A stretch of 64,000 bases of DNA from Siphlonurus alternatus (lineage: Eukaryota; Arthropoda; Insecta; Ephemeroptera; Siphlonuridae). A program made the position numbers and the translations under genes. Position 1 is the stretch's first letter. Each line of letters starts with the position of its first letter. Shown piece after piece: positions 44,196 to 53,905 of the stretch. Below the pieces are notes generated by a model. It ran no database searches, was not told the DNA's origin, and saw nothing but the letters and a program-made list of their open reading frames with translations. The DNA is taken from NCBI GenBank assembly GCA_949825025.1, contig OX463781.1, positions 5,683,370-5,747,369 on the forward strand. Direction: 5' to 3'.

Positions 44196-44455
44196 GAACC
44201 CTTAATGACCTCCGTGTCCTATGGCCAGAAATTTGATGGCCTGAGCGGGGTCCAAGTGTGGCGGCGCTGCTGCATTGCATGGCCGCGGTTAGGCCACGGC
44301 AGGGCTTTCAGCTGCGCGCGCAGCTGGCAGCCAGTGAGAGCGGGCCGTGCCCAACCATGTCCATGCGAATGCAGCAGCGCCGCCACACTTGGACCCCGCT
44401 CAGGCCATCAAATTTCTGGCCATAGGACACGGAGGTCTTTAAGGGTCTCTGAAAT
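44196..44455. mobile_element. Inner fold-back 2, GC-rich
   Basis: Left arm GACCTCCGTGTCCTATGGCC, AGAAATTTGATGGCCTGAGC, GGGGTCCAAGTGTGGCGGCG; right arm the exact complement. The centre is also palindromic around CAGCTGCGCGCGCAGCTG (about 44310). About 260 bp with almost no unpaired loop, so the transcript would be a near-perfect double-stranded RNA. Confidence 0.9.
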
Positions 44456-44574
44456 GCCAACTGCAAGAAGTAGGGGAAGGAAAGGGAGGGTAGCGTTTCC
44501 TTTGGTGCAGAAATGCGTTTCACTGCACTAATAATACTATAAAAATCGAAGCCGTGCCCCTCCTTTAAAGGAAA

Positions 44575-45052
44575 AGAAATGTGTTAAAATATGAAATGAG
44601 GGAATGAAAAAAGGAAAGGAGATAGAGAGAGAGGGAGAGAGAGTTGAGTACGTTTAACAACACAGTAATAATAATGGACTAGCTCGAGGGTGTTTGCGGC
44701 AAGTTACAGGCGGTTCGATTGTGGGAAGACATAAACTAACTGCTAGGCTGCAGGCTCTGTTGTTGTGTTACAGAAAGTACGACAAGCTAGCAAGATCATA
44801 AAAAGCACCGTTAAGCACAGAAAACCATTAAGTGAGTTGATAGTGATCGTTGGTCCAGATTCTGAGAGTAGCTCTTCTATGTGAAATAATGCGGATGTGT
44901 TATAAACCAGCAACAAATTTAACATGTTAATGTGTTGTAATCTTTCAAAATTTATACAAGATTAATAAAATTGAAGAGGAAGGCAAATTGAAAAAGTACG
45001 GCCCTCGGTTATTTTCGTTAACCTTCGTAACAATTCGCTAAATAAGACAGCA
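44575..45052. other. Intergenic DNA with a purine tract, no gene called
   Basis: A purine-rich run (44595-44645), then unique moderately AT-rich DNA with a 60-codon minus-strand ORF (44743-44925) of no recognisable family. Confidence 0.45.
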
Positions 45053-45060
45053 GTCATCAC

Positions 45061-45308
45061 CAAGGATTTTGTATGTATGAATAGGTGATGGTACTGCCGT
45101 CGGTGAGGCACAGTCGTGAGGAGGAAGTGGGTGGTGGTTACAACAGTAACCAATGGGTTGTCCGCCATCTTACGTTGGGGAACTTCCATGTAGTTTACAA
45201 TGCAGATGGTTGTGCTTGGTCGCCATCTTACGTTGGAGATTTACCTCAGTAGCTCTAATGCTATTGGTATAGAGATAACCTATCCATACTGTACATACAA
45301 AATCCTTG
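45061..45308. mobile_element. hAT-like MITE (family R) with perfect 8-bp duplication
   Basis: 248 bp. The ends CAAGGATTTTGTATGTA and TACATACAAAATCCTTG are perfect inverted repeats of 17 bp. GTCATCAC flanks both sides (45053-45060 and 45309-45316). An 8-bp duplication with C-A-...-T-G ends is characteristic of the hAT superfamily. Inside, CGCCATCTTACGTTGG occurs twice as a direct repeat (about 45171 and 45221). It is a single copy here and looks comparatively young because duplication and termini are intact. Confidence 0.9.
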
Positions 45309-45354
45309 GTCATCACGTCATCACTGATAACGAATTTAGAGCAACTGACTAATA

Positions 45355-45660
45355 GTGGCTTCAAGTCAGCTGATTTCACAGACCCACCGTCCTGTCTATA
45401 ATGGGTGCGATTCACGAAGAAGTTAGCCAAGTTAGAAACCATGTTTAGCTTAACCACGTTTAACTATGTTTGTTTTACATATGTAAAACTACCTAGTTAA
45501 ATGTGGTTAAGTTAAACATGGTTAGAAACCTGGCTAACTGCATCGTGAATCGCACCCAATAAACCTATGTAGAAAAAACTCAAAATTCACTTTTTTGGCA
45601 TGAAAGAGAAAAACTAAGTTCTTGGTTCATAATCAGAAGACCCCGAAATGGGGAGGTAGC
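45355..45660 (+). mobile_element. Family L MITE interrupted by palindrome I
   Basis: GGCTTCAAGTCAGCTGATTT, then CCACCGTCCTGTCTATAAT; family I follows (45403-45557); L resumes with AATAAACCTATGTAGAAAAA, CTTTTTTGGCATGAAAGAG and TCAGAAGACCCCGAAATGGG. The right part of L is missing and is followed by a B fragment. Confidence 0.88.
45403..45557. mobile_element. Family I palindromic MITE, AAT duplication
   Basis: 155 bp, GGGTGCGATTCACGAAGAAG to GCATCGTGAATCGCACCC, flanked by AAT at 45400-45402 and 45558-45560. The target is the same trinucleotide (read on the other strand) as at 37073. Confidence 0.9.
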
Positions 45661-45663
45661 ATT

Positions 45664-45770
45664 GTAATTAACGTAATAACAGGCGAATTTGCTCTACGTA
45701 TAGGATTTTACAGCTTTTACTTCAAAATCGCGTCACGTCGCCGTTGTCGCGCATGAAAATCTACTTTAAC
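45664..45770 (-). mobile_element. Family B fragment
   Basis: Only the second half of a reversed B: GGCGAATTTGCTCTACGTAT, TTTTACAGCTTTTACTTCAA, GTCGCCGTTGTCGCGCATGA, AAATCTACTTTAA. It lies between two L copies of opposite orientation. Confidence 0.78.
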
Positions 45771-45834
45771 AATTTTAAAATTTTACTGCAAAACGCTGTG
45801 ACGTCATGGTCCTGCAAAAATTTAACGCGCAAGC

Positions 45835-46110
45835 ATATTATAGAGGCGAGAAAATTTTCTCCATAAGTCTATATGTTAAAAAAATTAAAAAGAAATTTTC
45901 TTAGTAACTATTAAAGCCATTAATTTGAAACCCTGTCCTATCCTCACATTTAGGGGTCTTCCGATAATGAATCAAGAACTCATTTTCCTCGAAAAATGGT
46001 TTTTAATAAAGAAAAAGCAAATTTGATTTTTTTACTTTTTACATAGGTTTGGATAGGAGGTGGGTAAACCGCAAAATCAGCGGACTTGAAGGATCGGGAA
46101 AGACGTTGCA
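45835..46110 (-). mobile_element. Family L MITE, reverse copy
   Basis: GGCGAGAAAATTTTCTCCAT, CATTTAGGGGTCTTCCGATA, ACATAGGTTTGGATAGGAGG and GCAAAATCAGCGGACTTGAA are L landmarks in reverse. With the L copy at 45355 it forms an inverted pair around the B fragment. Confidence 0.85.
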
Positions 46111-46193
46111 TAACTTTGACGTCACAGCTTCTTTTCCCTCTATTTTGAGTGTTGAATAAAATTGGCAATACGTAACTTGAAATCCTCCATTAA

Positions 46194-46543
46194 GGTAGAG
46201 ATAACCTCGGTCAGCTGTTAGACGTAGTTCCCTTTTATTAACATTTAAACCTTAGCAAATTCACAAAAATTCTGATTTTTTTTTTTTTTTTTTTACACAG
46301 GCAGATATATCATGCCTAAAAGCCATAGAAAAAATTTCAAAACTATTTAACGAGACAATTTTTTTAAATAATTTTTTAATTTTCAGCATAGGGCTTTCCC
46401 ATGGAGAGACAAACTAAAAAATTAATTTGAAAAAAATCGTCTCCTTAAATTATTGTTTTGAAACTTTTTCTATGGCTTTTAGGCACTTTACATGTTAATC
46501 AAAGGGGACCTAAGTCGAAAAGCTGACCGGCGTTAACTCTACC
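46194..46543. mobile_element. Family C element, uninterrupted, TTAA duplication
   Basis: 350 bp, GGTAGAGATAACCTCGGTCA to GACCGGCGTTAACTCTACC, flanked by TTAA at 46190-46193 and 46544-46547. Long imperfect arms meet near GCTTTCCCATGGAGAGAC. The interior matches the copy at 20983 but not that at 11953, so family C has at least two interiors with common ends. Confidence 0.9.
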
Positions 46544-46606
46544 TTAAAATATTCAATATTGAAATTTTACGAAGGTTTTCCATTACAATAATTCGCACGT
46601 AGTCAA

Positions 46607-46952
46607 AATGAGTACATAGAGGACCAAGAGATGGCGCTGATGGCTGAAATTTTGGCTGATTCTGCCGAGGATACAATACCTATAGCATTGGGAGAATCAC
46701 AAAAACAAGAAAATTTATATGAAATACATCACTTACGAAGTTGAAATATATTTTTTTTTTATATTCGTCCGAAAGTATTTGACAACTAATTATGGTGTTG
46801 TTATTTCTGTAAAATTATGCTGTGTGCTGTGGCTGCTGACAAAGAATTTATATGATTTTAGCATTTTACAATGTTAATCATATACAGCAAACATCGCTAA
46901 ACGCACGTAGTTCCAGCTATTACCACCAGGTTTGCATTAACTTTATGACGTC
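46607..46952 (+). repeat. Family J repeat, uninterrupted copy 3
   Basis: GTACATAGAGGACCAAGAGA to ACTTTATGACGTCA, about 345 bp, the empty-site reference for J1 and J4. No inverted ends, no poly-A tail and no ORF conserved between copies. Confidence 0.85.
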
Positions 46953-46954
46953 AT

Positions 46955-47284
46955 TACAAGTCGAGATAATTAATTATAAAATTAAATAACTACGAATAAA
47001 TACGTGTATCAAAATTTTCAAGTAAAAAAGCTGTTAAAAAATTAAAATAAGCATTTTCTTATAATTAATAAATTTAATTATTGACGTGTATTATTACAAG
47101 TGAAAATGATATTTTTGTAAAGAATTTTAAAATAGAGAGCAACGTAGATAATATTTTATTACTGATACCTCCTTTTATATTTTCTCATAGCATTCAGTAC
47201 AGAAATTTTATTATGTTTGTTTTAACAAGGTAATACAGTAACCAAGTTTTTTAGGATGAGCTATAGGATATATGAGGAAAAAAT
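46955..47284. other. AT-rich DNA, partly duplicated at 48.5 kb
   Basis: 47040-47260 (TTATTGACGTGTATTATTAC, TAGAGAGCAACGTAGATAAT, CATTCAGTACAGAAATTTTA) is repeated at 48490-48690 with high similarity. Confidence 0.8.
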
Positions 47285-47327
47285 AATAGTGAGAGAGAAG
47301 AGAAAGAAAGAGTGTGTGAGTGAGAGT

Positions 47328-47377
<50 letters not shown>

Positions 47378-47400
47378 AAGAGAGAGAGAGAGGGGTGAGA
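47285..47400. repeat. Interrupted (GA)n tract
   Basis: Purine-rich block with GA repeats, GTGTGAGTGAGAGTG at the left and AAAAGAAG interruptions. Confidence 0.95.
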
Positions 47401-48185
47401 GCAAAGAGAACCAAGTGTTATTCTAAAACATATATCCCAGTGAACTCGGCAGGTATCGACGATGAGCTAAAACGAACAAAAGTAGTGATATGACGAAGTA
47501 TAGTGTTATCCCTGGCAAATGGAAGAGAAACACTTGACTTTGATGGGAGTTTTCCATCTGGGTGAACTAACACAACTCCTCAGATGATATATATAATATT
47601 ACGTTAGTATCGTGACAGCTCCTCGTTGTAAAAACACTCGACAGATGTCCTTCTTGTAGTCCAAAAAATGTGACCGTAGTGAGAGAAACTGTAGTTGAGA
47701 AATTTATTCAACTGAATGATTCTTTTTATTATCTTTAAACTTAATGTAACAAAAAGTCATTGATCTGTTTTATTTTAACATTATATATAAAAAATGGGTT
47801 ATTTTCTATTACATTTAATTTTATATAATATAAGATTAACTATTCTATACAATTTATTTTATTCCTGCTTAAAAATTAAAAAGTCAATGAATATTAATCA
47901 ATATTATTTGAAAATGCATATATTATAAATTATTATATGCTAACGTGAATTGAATGATTCACATTCTGTTTTTTTTTTTTTGTAATCTCTGTATATGTTT
48001 TTAATAATAATTGTCTCACCTTGTTTTTAATAATAAATTGTTTTCATAATAATAAGAAAAACACTGAATTATTTGCATGTTTTTAAAATAATCTTTAAAT
48101 TCAAAAAACTCAAATTCAATCATTTTCATTTCCATAATATCAAAAGCAGTAAAGTCACGAAAGTAATTACATATTTTTTTCGCAC
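47401..48185. other. Intergenic DNA, no gene called
   Basis: 47430-47700 is balanced and unique (GTGAACTCGGCAGGTATCGA and neighbours); no ORF spans it. The rest is A/T-rich. Confidence 0.45.
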
Positions 48186-48420
48186 TTAGCTCTCCTCTTG
48201 TCTTTTGTCCTCTTATTTTAAACCATTTTAGATAAACAAAAAGGAGAAAGAACGAGATTACTTCTTTTTTCTTCTCAATTATTGGGCATAAAATGTTAGA
48301 AATATTGTTTTCATTTCATCCTCACTTTGAGCGAAGAGGAAGTAAGATGTGTTTTAGATGTAGAAAGATTAGGTTTAGGCGTGTTATGAATTAGTTGAAG
48401 ACGTAATTTTTCAACTAGGG
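48186..48420 (+). mobile_element. Family A MITE, left end truncated
   Basis: Begins inside the element (TTAGCTCTCCTCTTGTC) and runs to GAAGACGTAATTTTTCAACT. Landmarks TTTCATCCTCACTTTGAGCG and GATGTGTTTTAGATG are intact. Confidence 0.85.
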
Positions 48421-48489
48421 GTATTTCGAGGTTCTCAAAACATAAAATAAAAATATAAAACTGTTAAAAACTAAAATAAACATTCGCTT

Positions 48490-48695
48490 TTAATTAATTA
48501 ATTTAATTATTGATGTGTATTATTACAAGGGAAAATTATATTTTTGTAGAGAAATTTTAAATAGAGAGCAATGTAGATAATATTTTATTACTGATATTCT
48601 CCTTTCATATTTTCTCATAGCATTCAGTACAGAAATTTTATTATGTCTGTTTTAACAACGTAATATAGTAACCAAGTTTGTTAGGATGAGCTAAT
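48490..48695 (+). repeat. Duplicate of 47040-47260, next to repeat J
   Basis: TTATTGATGTGTATTATTAC, TAGAGAGCAATGTAGATAAT, CATTCAGTACAGAAATTTTA and TAGTAACCAAGTTTGTTAGG match the earlier block in the same orientation. After the match the two copies diverge: the first continues into a GA tract, this one into J. Confidence 0.82.
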
Positions 48696-48732
48696 AAAAA
48701 TTTTTCTGGAGTTTTACTATTTTATACAGTAC

Positions 48733-49163
48733 ACAAAAGATCAAAAGATGGCGCTGACCGCTGAAATTTTGGCAATACGACAATACCAAAAATCACAAAA
48801 ACAACAAAATTTATACTTAGTGAAAAAATTTGTTAGCAGAGGTTCAGACATACCTTACTTGTTTCGTTGAACTTTTTCCTCCCGATTTAAGCAACGAAGT
48901 GGAGGAAAAAGTTCAACGAAACAAGTAAGGAACAAAATTTATGTGAAATACATCACTTACGAAGTTGAAATATATTTTTATATTTGTCCGAAAGTTTTTG
49001 ACAACTAATTACGGTACTGTTATTTCTGTAAAATAATGCTGTGGCTGCTGACAGAGCATTTACATGATTTTACAATGTTACTCATAATAATCATATACAA
49101 CAATCCTTGCTATTCGCACGTAGTTCCAGCTGTTACCACTACGTTTGCACTAACTTTATGACG
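48733..49163 (+). repeat. Family J repeat, copy 4, with internal insertion
   Basis: J from AGTACACAAAAGATCAAAAG to TATGACGTCA. At about 48819 the sequence departs from J for about 118 bp and resumes at 48937. AACAAAATTTAT occurs immediately on both sides (48807-48818 and 48931-48942), which looks like a 12-bp target duplication. Confidence 0.85.
48819..48930. mobile_element. Short insertion ending in a strong hairpin
   Basis: About 112 bp. The right three quarters form a hairpin: CCTTACTTGTTTCGTTGAAC with TTTTTCCTCC on the left, GGAGGAAAAA with GTTCAACGAAACAAGTAAGG on the right, 14-16 bases of loop. It is flanked by a 12-bp direct repeat of J sequence. I recognise no family. Confidence 0.75.
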
Positions 49164-49231
49164 TCAATTATAGTGTTAAAAAATTATTTAAGAAAAGTAA
49201 TATACTAAATAGGTATAATTGAGCCTGGGCC

Positions 49232-49375
49232 TCAAGAATTTTTATTGCAGAAATGGATACATAATTCAATGTTATTTTACTTTGATTTTTTCAGATTTTT
49301 TATGACTCCGGGAACTGTTGTTAAAAAATTAATGAAAGTTTGGTTTTAAAGACAGCGCCCGTTTTTGTGGCGGAA
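49232..49375 (+). repeat. Family D left-arm fragment
   Basis: GGGCCTCAAGAATTTTTATT, GCAGAAATGGATACATAATT and TTTCAGATTTTTTATGACTC correspond to one arm of D. The other arm is absent. Confidence 0.65.
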
Positions 49376-49379
49376 AAAA

Positions 49380-50170
49380 ATATTTTTTGCCTCTAAAGTT
49401 AGGTTAACGTAAATTCATTATAATTTTTAAGAAAATAAAACAAATATTATGGAATTATCATTAATTTAAATAATGGTGAAAACTACCTGAACGCCTGCAA
49501 ATCAATTGTATATGCAACCTGCGAGTCACTGAAGCACAAACAGTTGCCTATAGTTAAGGCGAAAGGGAAAAATACAAACAGCCAATTATTTCATCAATTA
49601 GAGAAATTGAAGCCAATTATTTCATCAATTAGAGAAATTGAAGATCCACTTGAAAACAACCTTTTGAGATGTAAATAGAGTCTGAAATAAGTCAACAAAA
49701 TATGGAATCATTCAGACTTTAAATAAGCAATAAATTTAAATAAGTAGCAAAATTTGTATATAAAAAAATCTTTTTAATAAAAAATATTTAACAATTAAAT
49801 TTCATCATGTAAAAAACATAAAAAAGAACTTTAAAAAATAAAATTTGCAAGTTCATTGATTTAAGTATACAATATACGTTTAGGTATTTTGATTATAATG
49901 AGATAAAATTATATTATATTATAGAAAAGTAAATTCTTGCGCGTGATCACATTCTTTGAGATACTATGCTATTAAGAAGAGACAGGGTGTGTTTTGCTTG
50001 GTTGCTTGTATGTTCTAGTACTATATGTCGTGCCAGCTCTGTCTACACGCATTACACTGCTACCGTGCCACGAGAAAATCACTTAGCTGAGAGAAGACGG
50101 AGGCGGATTCGTTTCTTGCTCAGTGAACCGAGAGGAGAACGGGGGAGGGGATCGTCTTGTAATACAGATT
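49380..50170. other. AT-rich DNA with a perfect 31-bp tandem duplication
   Basis: 49581-49611 and 49612-49642 are two identical 31-bp units (starting GCCAATTATTTCATC). Otherwise A/T-rich until 49940, then balanced DNA carrying the start of a 141-codon plus-strand ORF (49966-50391) that runs into (CT)n. Its first 65 codons are not low-complexity but match nothing I know. Confidence 0.6.
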
Positions 50171-50172
50171 GT

Positions 50173-50173
<1 letters not shown>

Positions 50174-50244
<71 letters not shown>

Positions 50245-50325
50245 TCTCTCAGTCTCTCCCTGTATCTTCCTCTCTCCCTGTCTTCCTCTTTCTTTTCCTC
50301 TCTCTCTCTCCATTTATCTCTCTCT
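50174..50325. repeat. (CT)n array with interruptions
   Basis: Pure CT from about 50175 to 50228, then TCT/CCT variants to 50325. Source of Ser/Leu and Arg/Glu ORFs on both strands. Confidence 0.96.
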
Positions 50326-50444
50326 ACTAAGCTAGAATACAGAATTTTCCATACTATCCTTTATCTCATTCTAATGTTAAAATTATTATAATTATTATTT
50401 CAGTAAACAATATAATACATTACCACAATAATTAATCTCATCAT

Positions 50445-50674
50445 GTGCACCTCTGAATATCACGAACTTTACTCCTGCCTCACTATTTACAGATGCAGCT
50501 CCATTAAATAGATGCAAATTTACAATTTTGGAAGATGTAGAAAGAAGAGCACACGTTCTATCAATATAAGTATATATAATAAAAAAATTTTGGTTCACCA
50601 CTCCACCACAGACTGCTTAGTAATGCTTGCAAATAAAGCAGGAGTAAAGTTCTTGGTGTCCACAGAGGTGAACA
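50445..50674. mobile_element. Family P MITE, full copy
   Basis: Left end TGTGCACCTCTGAATATCAC with GAACTTTACTCCTGCC; right end GCAGGAGTAAAGTTCTTGGT with CACAGAGGTGAAC. Inverted ends of about 35 bp with mismatches, about 230 bp in total. Two short opposed ORFs here are incidental. Confidence 0.82.
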
Positions 50675-50699
50675 CTAGACGATTAAAAAAGGTGCATCG

Positions 50700-50815
50700 T
50701 TATTAATGCAATATTCGCTGCCGCAACGTGGCGAATTCACTCGCCACATAGGAATAAGATTTCACAGCTGTTGCGACGATATTGCGTCGCATTTGTCACC
50801 ATGTGAATCAGCCTT
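50700..50815 (-). mobile_element. Family B half-copy
   Basis: Second half of a reversed B: TTCGCTGCCGCAACGTGGCG, ACAGCTGTTGCGACGATATT, GTCACCATGTGAATCAGCC. The other half is absent. Confidence 0.8.
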
Positions 50816-50819
50816 AATT

Positions 50820-51503
50820 GATTTGGTTCTCTTAGAATGACTTCATTCAAAAATTGCAATTAAGTAAATTTTACAATTAAATTATAAACAGTATATATTT
50901 ATTATATATTATAAAAAATATAAATTTCAATGTAGAAAATATTTTTATATAAAATGCAGTTTCATTTGTTGCATATTAATTGCATTTAATATTAATCACC
51001 ATCTTTTCAGTATTATGTTAGCATGTTAATGAAAAGTATACAATACATATAAACAAATAATTGAGATGTATATAAATTTAAATAATTCTATAATAACTTT
51101 TTGTCAGTATAAAAACTTTTATTTTGTATTCATCGCAGATATAATACAGTATATATATTTGTAACGTATATAATAACATGAGAATATAATAATACAGTGT
51201 CACATTTTCTTTTAGACTTTTAAACTTTTTTGTTTTAAAAAAAAATGTTATATATATACAATTATATTATTTATAAAGTCAAATTATAATAAGTTATTTC
51301 ACTCACGTTACTTTTTAGAAAATATAATATAATATACAACATATGAATGTTAAAATAATTATAATTTATGTTACTATGTATAACAATTTATTTATAATTA
51401 ATTAAAATTTAAAATTCACGTTTTGAAATTTCTCATGCAATTAAAGTTTAAATTTTAATGAGGTCATAATGGTCATATACTGTATGCATGATGCATAGTT
51501 TAA

Positions 51504-51506
<3 letters not shown>
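50820..51506. other. Strongly AT-rich DNA, no gene seen
   Basis: Nothing recognised. Confidence 0.55.

Positions 51507-51561
<55 letters not shown>
51507..51561. repeat. (GA)n microsatellite
   Basis: About 55 bp of GA. Confidence 0.97.
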
Positions 51562-51563
<2 letters not shown>

Positions 51564-51678
51564 TTCCCTTCATTAAGAGACCTTTTAGTAAAATACAAGT
51601 TTGAAAATTACAGCATGAATCGTCACAGGTTATAAGGACTACGTGTCTCCTCTAATTTGAATCGCACACTGCAGCAGG

Positions 51679-51881
<203 letters not shown>

Positions 51882-52521
51882 ACAAGCAGCAAATTGTTCC
51901 GTTCTCGTCCAGTAACGTGTCGCGGCTGTAGCACACTTTGAAGTGGCCTCTACGAGAGGCCAGATGAGTGTATGTCCCTTGACGCCCCCCCCCCCCTACC
52001 CCCCTACTCTCCATCCTGCATAAGCAAACAGCAACAAGAAACCACACAAGTTGAAAAAAAAAACCATCAAAAGGGCCGAACCAAAAAGTCACTTTTAAAC
52101 GTTATTTATGTTGCTTTAAATACCACACAGAAAAATCTTGTTATGTTCATCAGTCAATGCGTTTTGATGGTTAAAAAACCTAAATATTGATGAGGAGCCT
52201 TACATGTTATACTTTAAAGGAGAAAAAAAGAACTAAACCCTAAAAAATATTTGTTAGGATTTTAGAAAAAATATACAACTTTTTTTTTTTAGATCTCATA
52301 AGTCTCATAACCTAGTAGAAGTATACACAAATGGTTCTTAGAATCTTTAGCATTCATCCTTACTTCACAATAATAAAAATTTATAATTTTAGAGCATTTT
52401 TGTCTGTTATGAAACATGTAGAGTAAATAAATTGAGGTTAATGACATATTAAAAATGATTAATTAATTGTTATGAAAATAAATTCTCTTTTTTACTCCAT
52501 ACTTATTAAATAACATATCAT
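51882..52521. other. Intergenic DNA, no gene called
   Basis: 51890-52080 is balanced and unique with a C-homopolymer at about 51986-51996; ORFs on both strands (51880-52092 minus, 51972-52190 plus) lack recognisable motifs. The rest is A/T-rich. Confidence 0.45.
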
Positions 52522-52662
52522 CCCTCGTCCGCAATAATGTGCTATCTGCTTACCATGATTTCGTTGCAATAATGAGATATCTGTTATTTCAGGCGAGTAC
52601 AATTAGGAGGTGTAAATTGATGCTCATTTTTGCGCTCACCTGAAATAGCAGATAACTCATTA

Positions 52663-52849
52663 GGGCTGCCTCACACAGGATCGCATGATTTCACAGCGTA
52701 TGATTTATAAAGTAAAACTATGCGATCAGATGTAACTCCGCACACAGCTTTGTATCGTATGCCTTCGTATGATATTATAAGAAATTTATTACTGGTTCAA
52801 AATGAGAAACGTCCCGATCACAAAAATACGAGCTTGTGTGCGTCCCGCC
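52663..52849. mobile_element. Family G MITE nested in M
   Basis: GGGCTGCCTCACACAGGATC to TTGTGTGCGTCCCGCC. The outermost bases read TTAGG...CCTAA, so a TA or longer palindromic target is likely but the exact duplication is ambiguous. Confidence 0.85.
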
Positions 52850-52852
52850 TAA

Positions 52853-53057
52853 AGGTGTATTTCCAAGTGAGACTTAGCGGAGTGAGAAAAGCGCACTTAT
52901 AGTAAAACCATATGGCAGCCATATTGGCTAGAAAAATGGATTTCCTGCAGTGATTTAATAGCACCGTGATTTTTATTCGCCAATATGGCTACCATATGCT
53001 TTTACTGCAAGTGCGCTTTTCTCGCCCCACGAAGCCTTGCTGCATAGAAAAGCACCT
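52853..53057. mobile_element. Family H MITE nested in M
   Basis: AGGTGTATTTCCAAGTGAGA to GCATAGAAAAGCACCT, with ACCATATGGCAGCCATATTG and its inverted partner in the middle. The arms span the whole 205 bp. Confidence 0.85.
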
Positions 53058-53103
53058 TTATTATTGCAATGAAATCGTGGTAGGTATTATTACGGACGAG
53101 GGA

Positions 53104-53552
53104 CAATATATTATAATAACAAGAAAGTAAATAATTAATTTAAAAATAATCAATTTATCTTCAGATCAAAGAAAGTTTAAAATATTAAAAACCGGAACCC
53201 ATGTCTCAACTTGTTTTGACATGTCGGTTGTATGTGTGAACCCCCAGTGAGAGACATTACTCTCCCCCTCCCCTCCTGGGGTGACAAACTGACTTGGTCT
53301 GATAGATCTCCCCTCCCTTCCTTAGTCACGCGCTCAGAAGATAACGAGCGATTTTAATTACTCGCTTTATCTAAATGCTCTAAACTACACACACAGGTAG
53401 ACCTATACTATAGGGTTTTCTTATAGTGGACATTAAATTTTAGGTCAAATACACTCCACCATTGTATATTCATGTTAGTATAATTATTAATTTTAAACGA
53501 TAAATACAAAAATATAATAAATTTATTATACTAATTTTTTATATTTATATTT
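53104..53552. other. Intergenic DNA, no gene seen
   Basis: A balanced, unique patch at 53190-53350; AT-rich elsewhere. Confidence 0.5.
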
Positions 53553-53905
53553 TAATTAAACCCTAACTGGGTACTAATTACTCACTAAGTTTTAAACCCG
53601 AACCTTCCGAAACGCTAACTTAAGCGTCTCGTAGACTCTTCCAGAAGAAGGGCGGACACGGCTTTGCAATCCTTCCCAAAAATTGCCTGCGACTAAGGGA
53701 AACGTGGAAACCTCAGCCAAGATGGACGCTACAGTTTTTGTCAATGAACTGGAAGTGCAATGGTCCAAAGCCAAAGGAACCACATGTTGAAAAAGTTCAA
53801 CGATTTACCTCAGGGTGAGAAACGTGATTTTTGTTGAAAATGGTAACCCATCCAACTATTAACCACGTTCGACTTTACTTGACTTCGGTGTTCTGACTAG
53901 AAAAT
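53553..53905 (-). mobile_element. 5S-derived SINE, copy S5
   Basis: Reads on the minus strand. Tail AAACCCTAACTGGGTACTAA (plus strand) at the 3' end, GAAACCTCAGCCAAGATGG central motif near 53706, and 5S-like head near 53843-53905 (plus-strand GGTAACCCATCCAACTATTA, ACTTGACTTCGGTGTTCTGA). The tRNA-like box at the extreme 5' end is degraded. Confidence 0.88.

Larger units (their letters stand above)
43905..44570. mobile_element. Outer fold-back of a three-palindrome stack
   Basis: Left arm 43905-44030 (AAGGAGGCGAACGGCTTCGA, GATGCAGTGAAACATATTTC, TGCACCAAAAGAAACG) pairs with right arm 44450-44570 (TTTCCTTTGGTGCAG, GCGTTTCACTGCACTAATAA, TCGAAGCCGTGCCCCTCCTT). Between the arms lie two further complete fold-backs (44039-44183 and 44196-44455). 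The block is far more GC-rich than its surroundings. ORFs on both strands arise from the symmetry. Confidence 0.85.
52522..53103. mobile_element. Family M MITE carrying elements G and H in tandem
   Basis: Left part CCCTCGTCCGCAATAATGTG to AGCAGATAACTCATTA (52522-52662); right part TTATTGCAATGAAATCGTGG to TATTACGGACGAGGG (about 53060-53103). Family G (52663-52849) and family H (52853-53057) lie end to end in between. The intact M at 15271 reads straight through this junction (CAGCTCATTATTACAACG). Confidence 0.9.

Noticed and set aside
44041..44531. ORFs sharing SSAATLGPRSGHQISGHRTRRSLR on opposite strands
   Set aside because: Mirror translations of fold-back 2, not a protein family.
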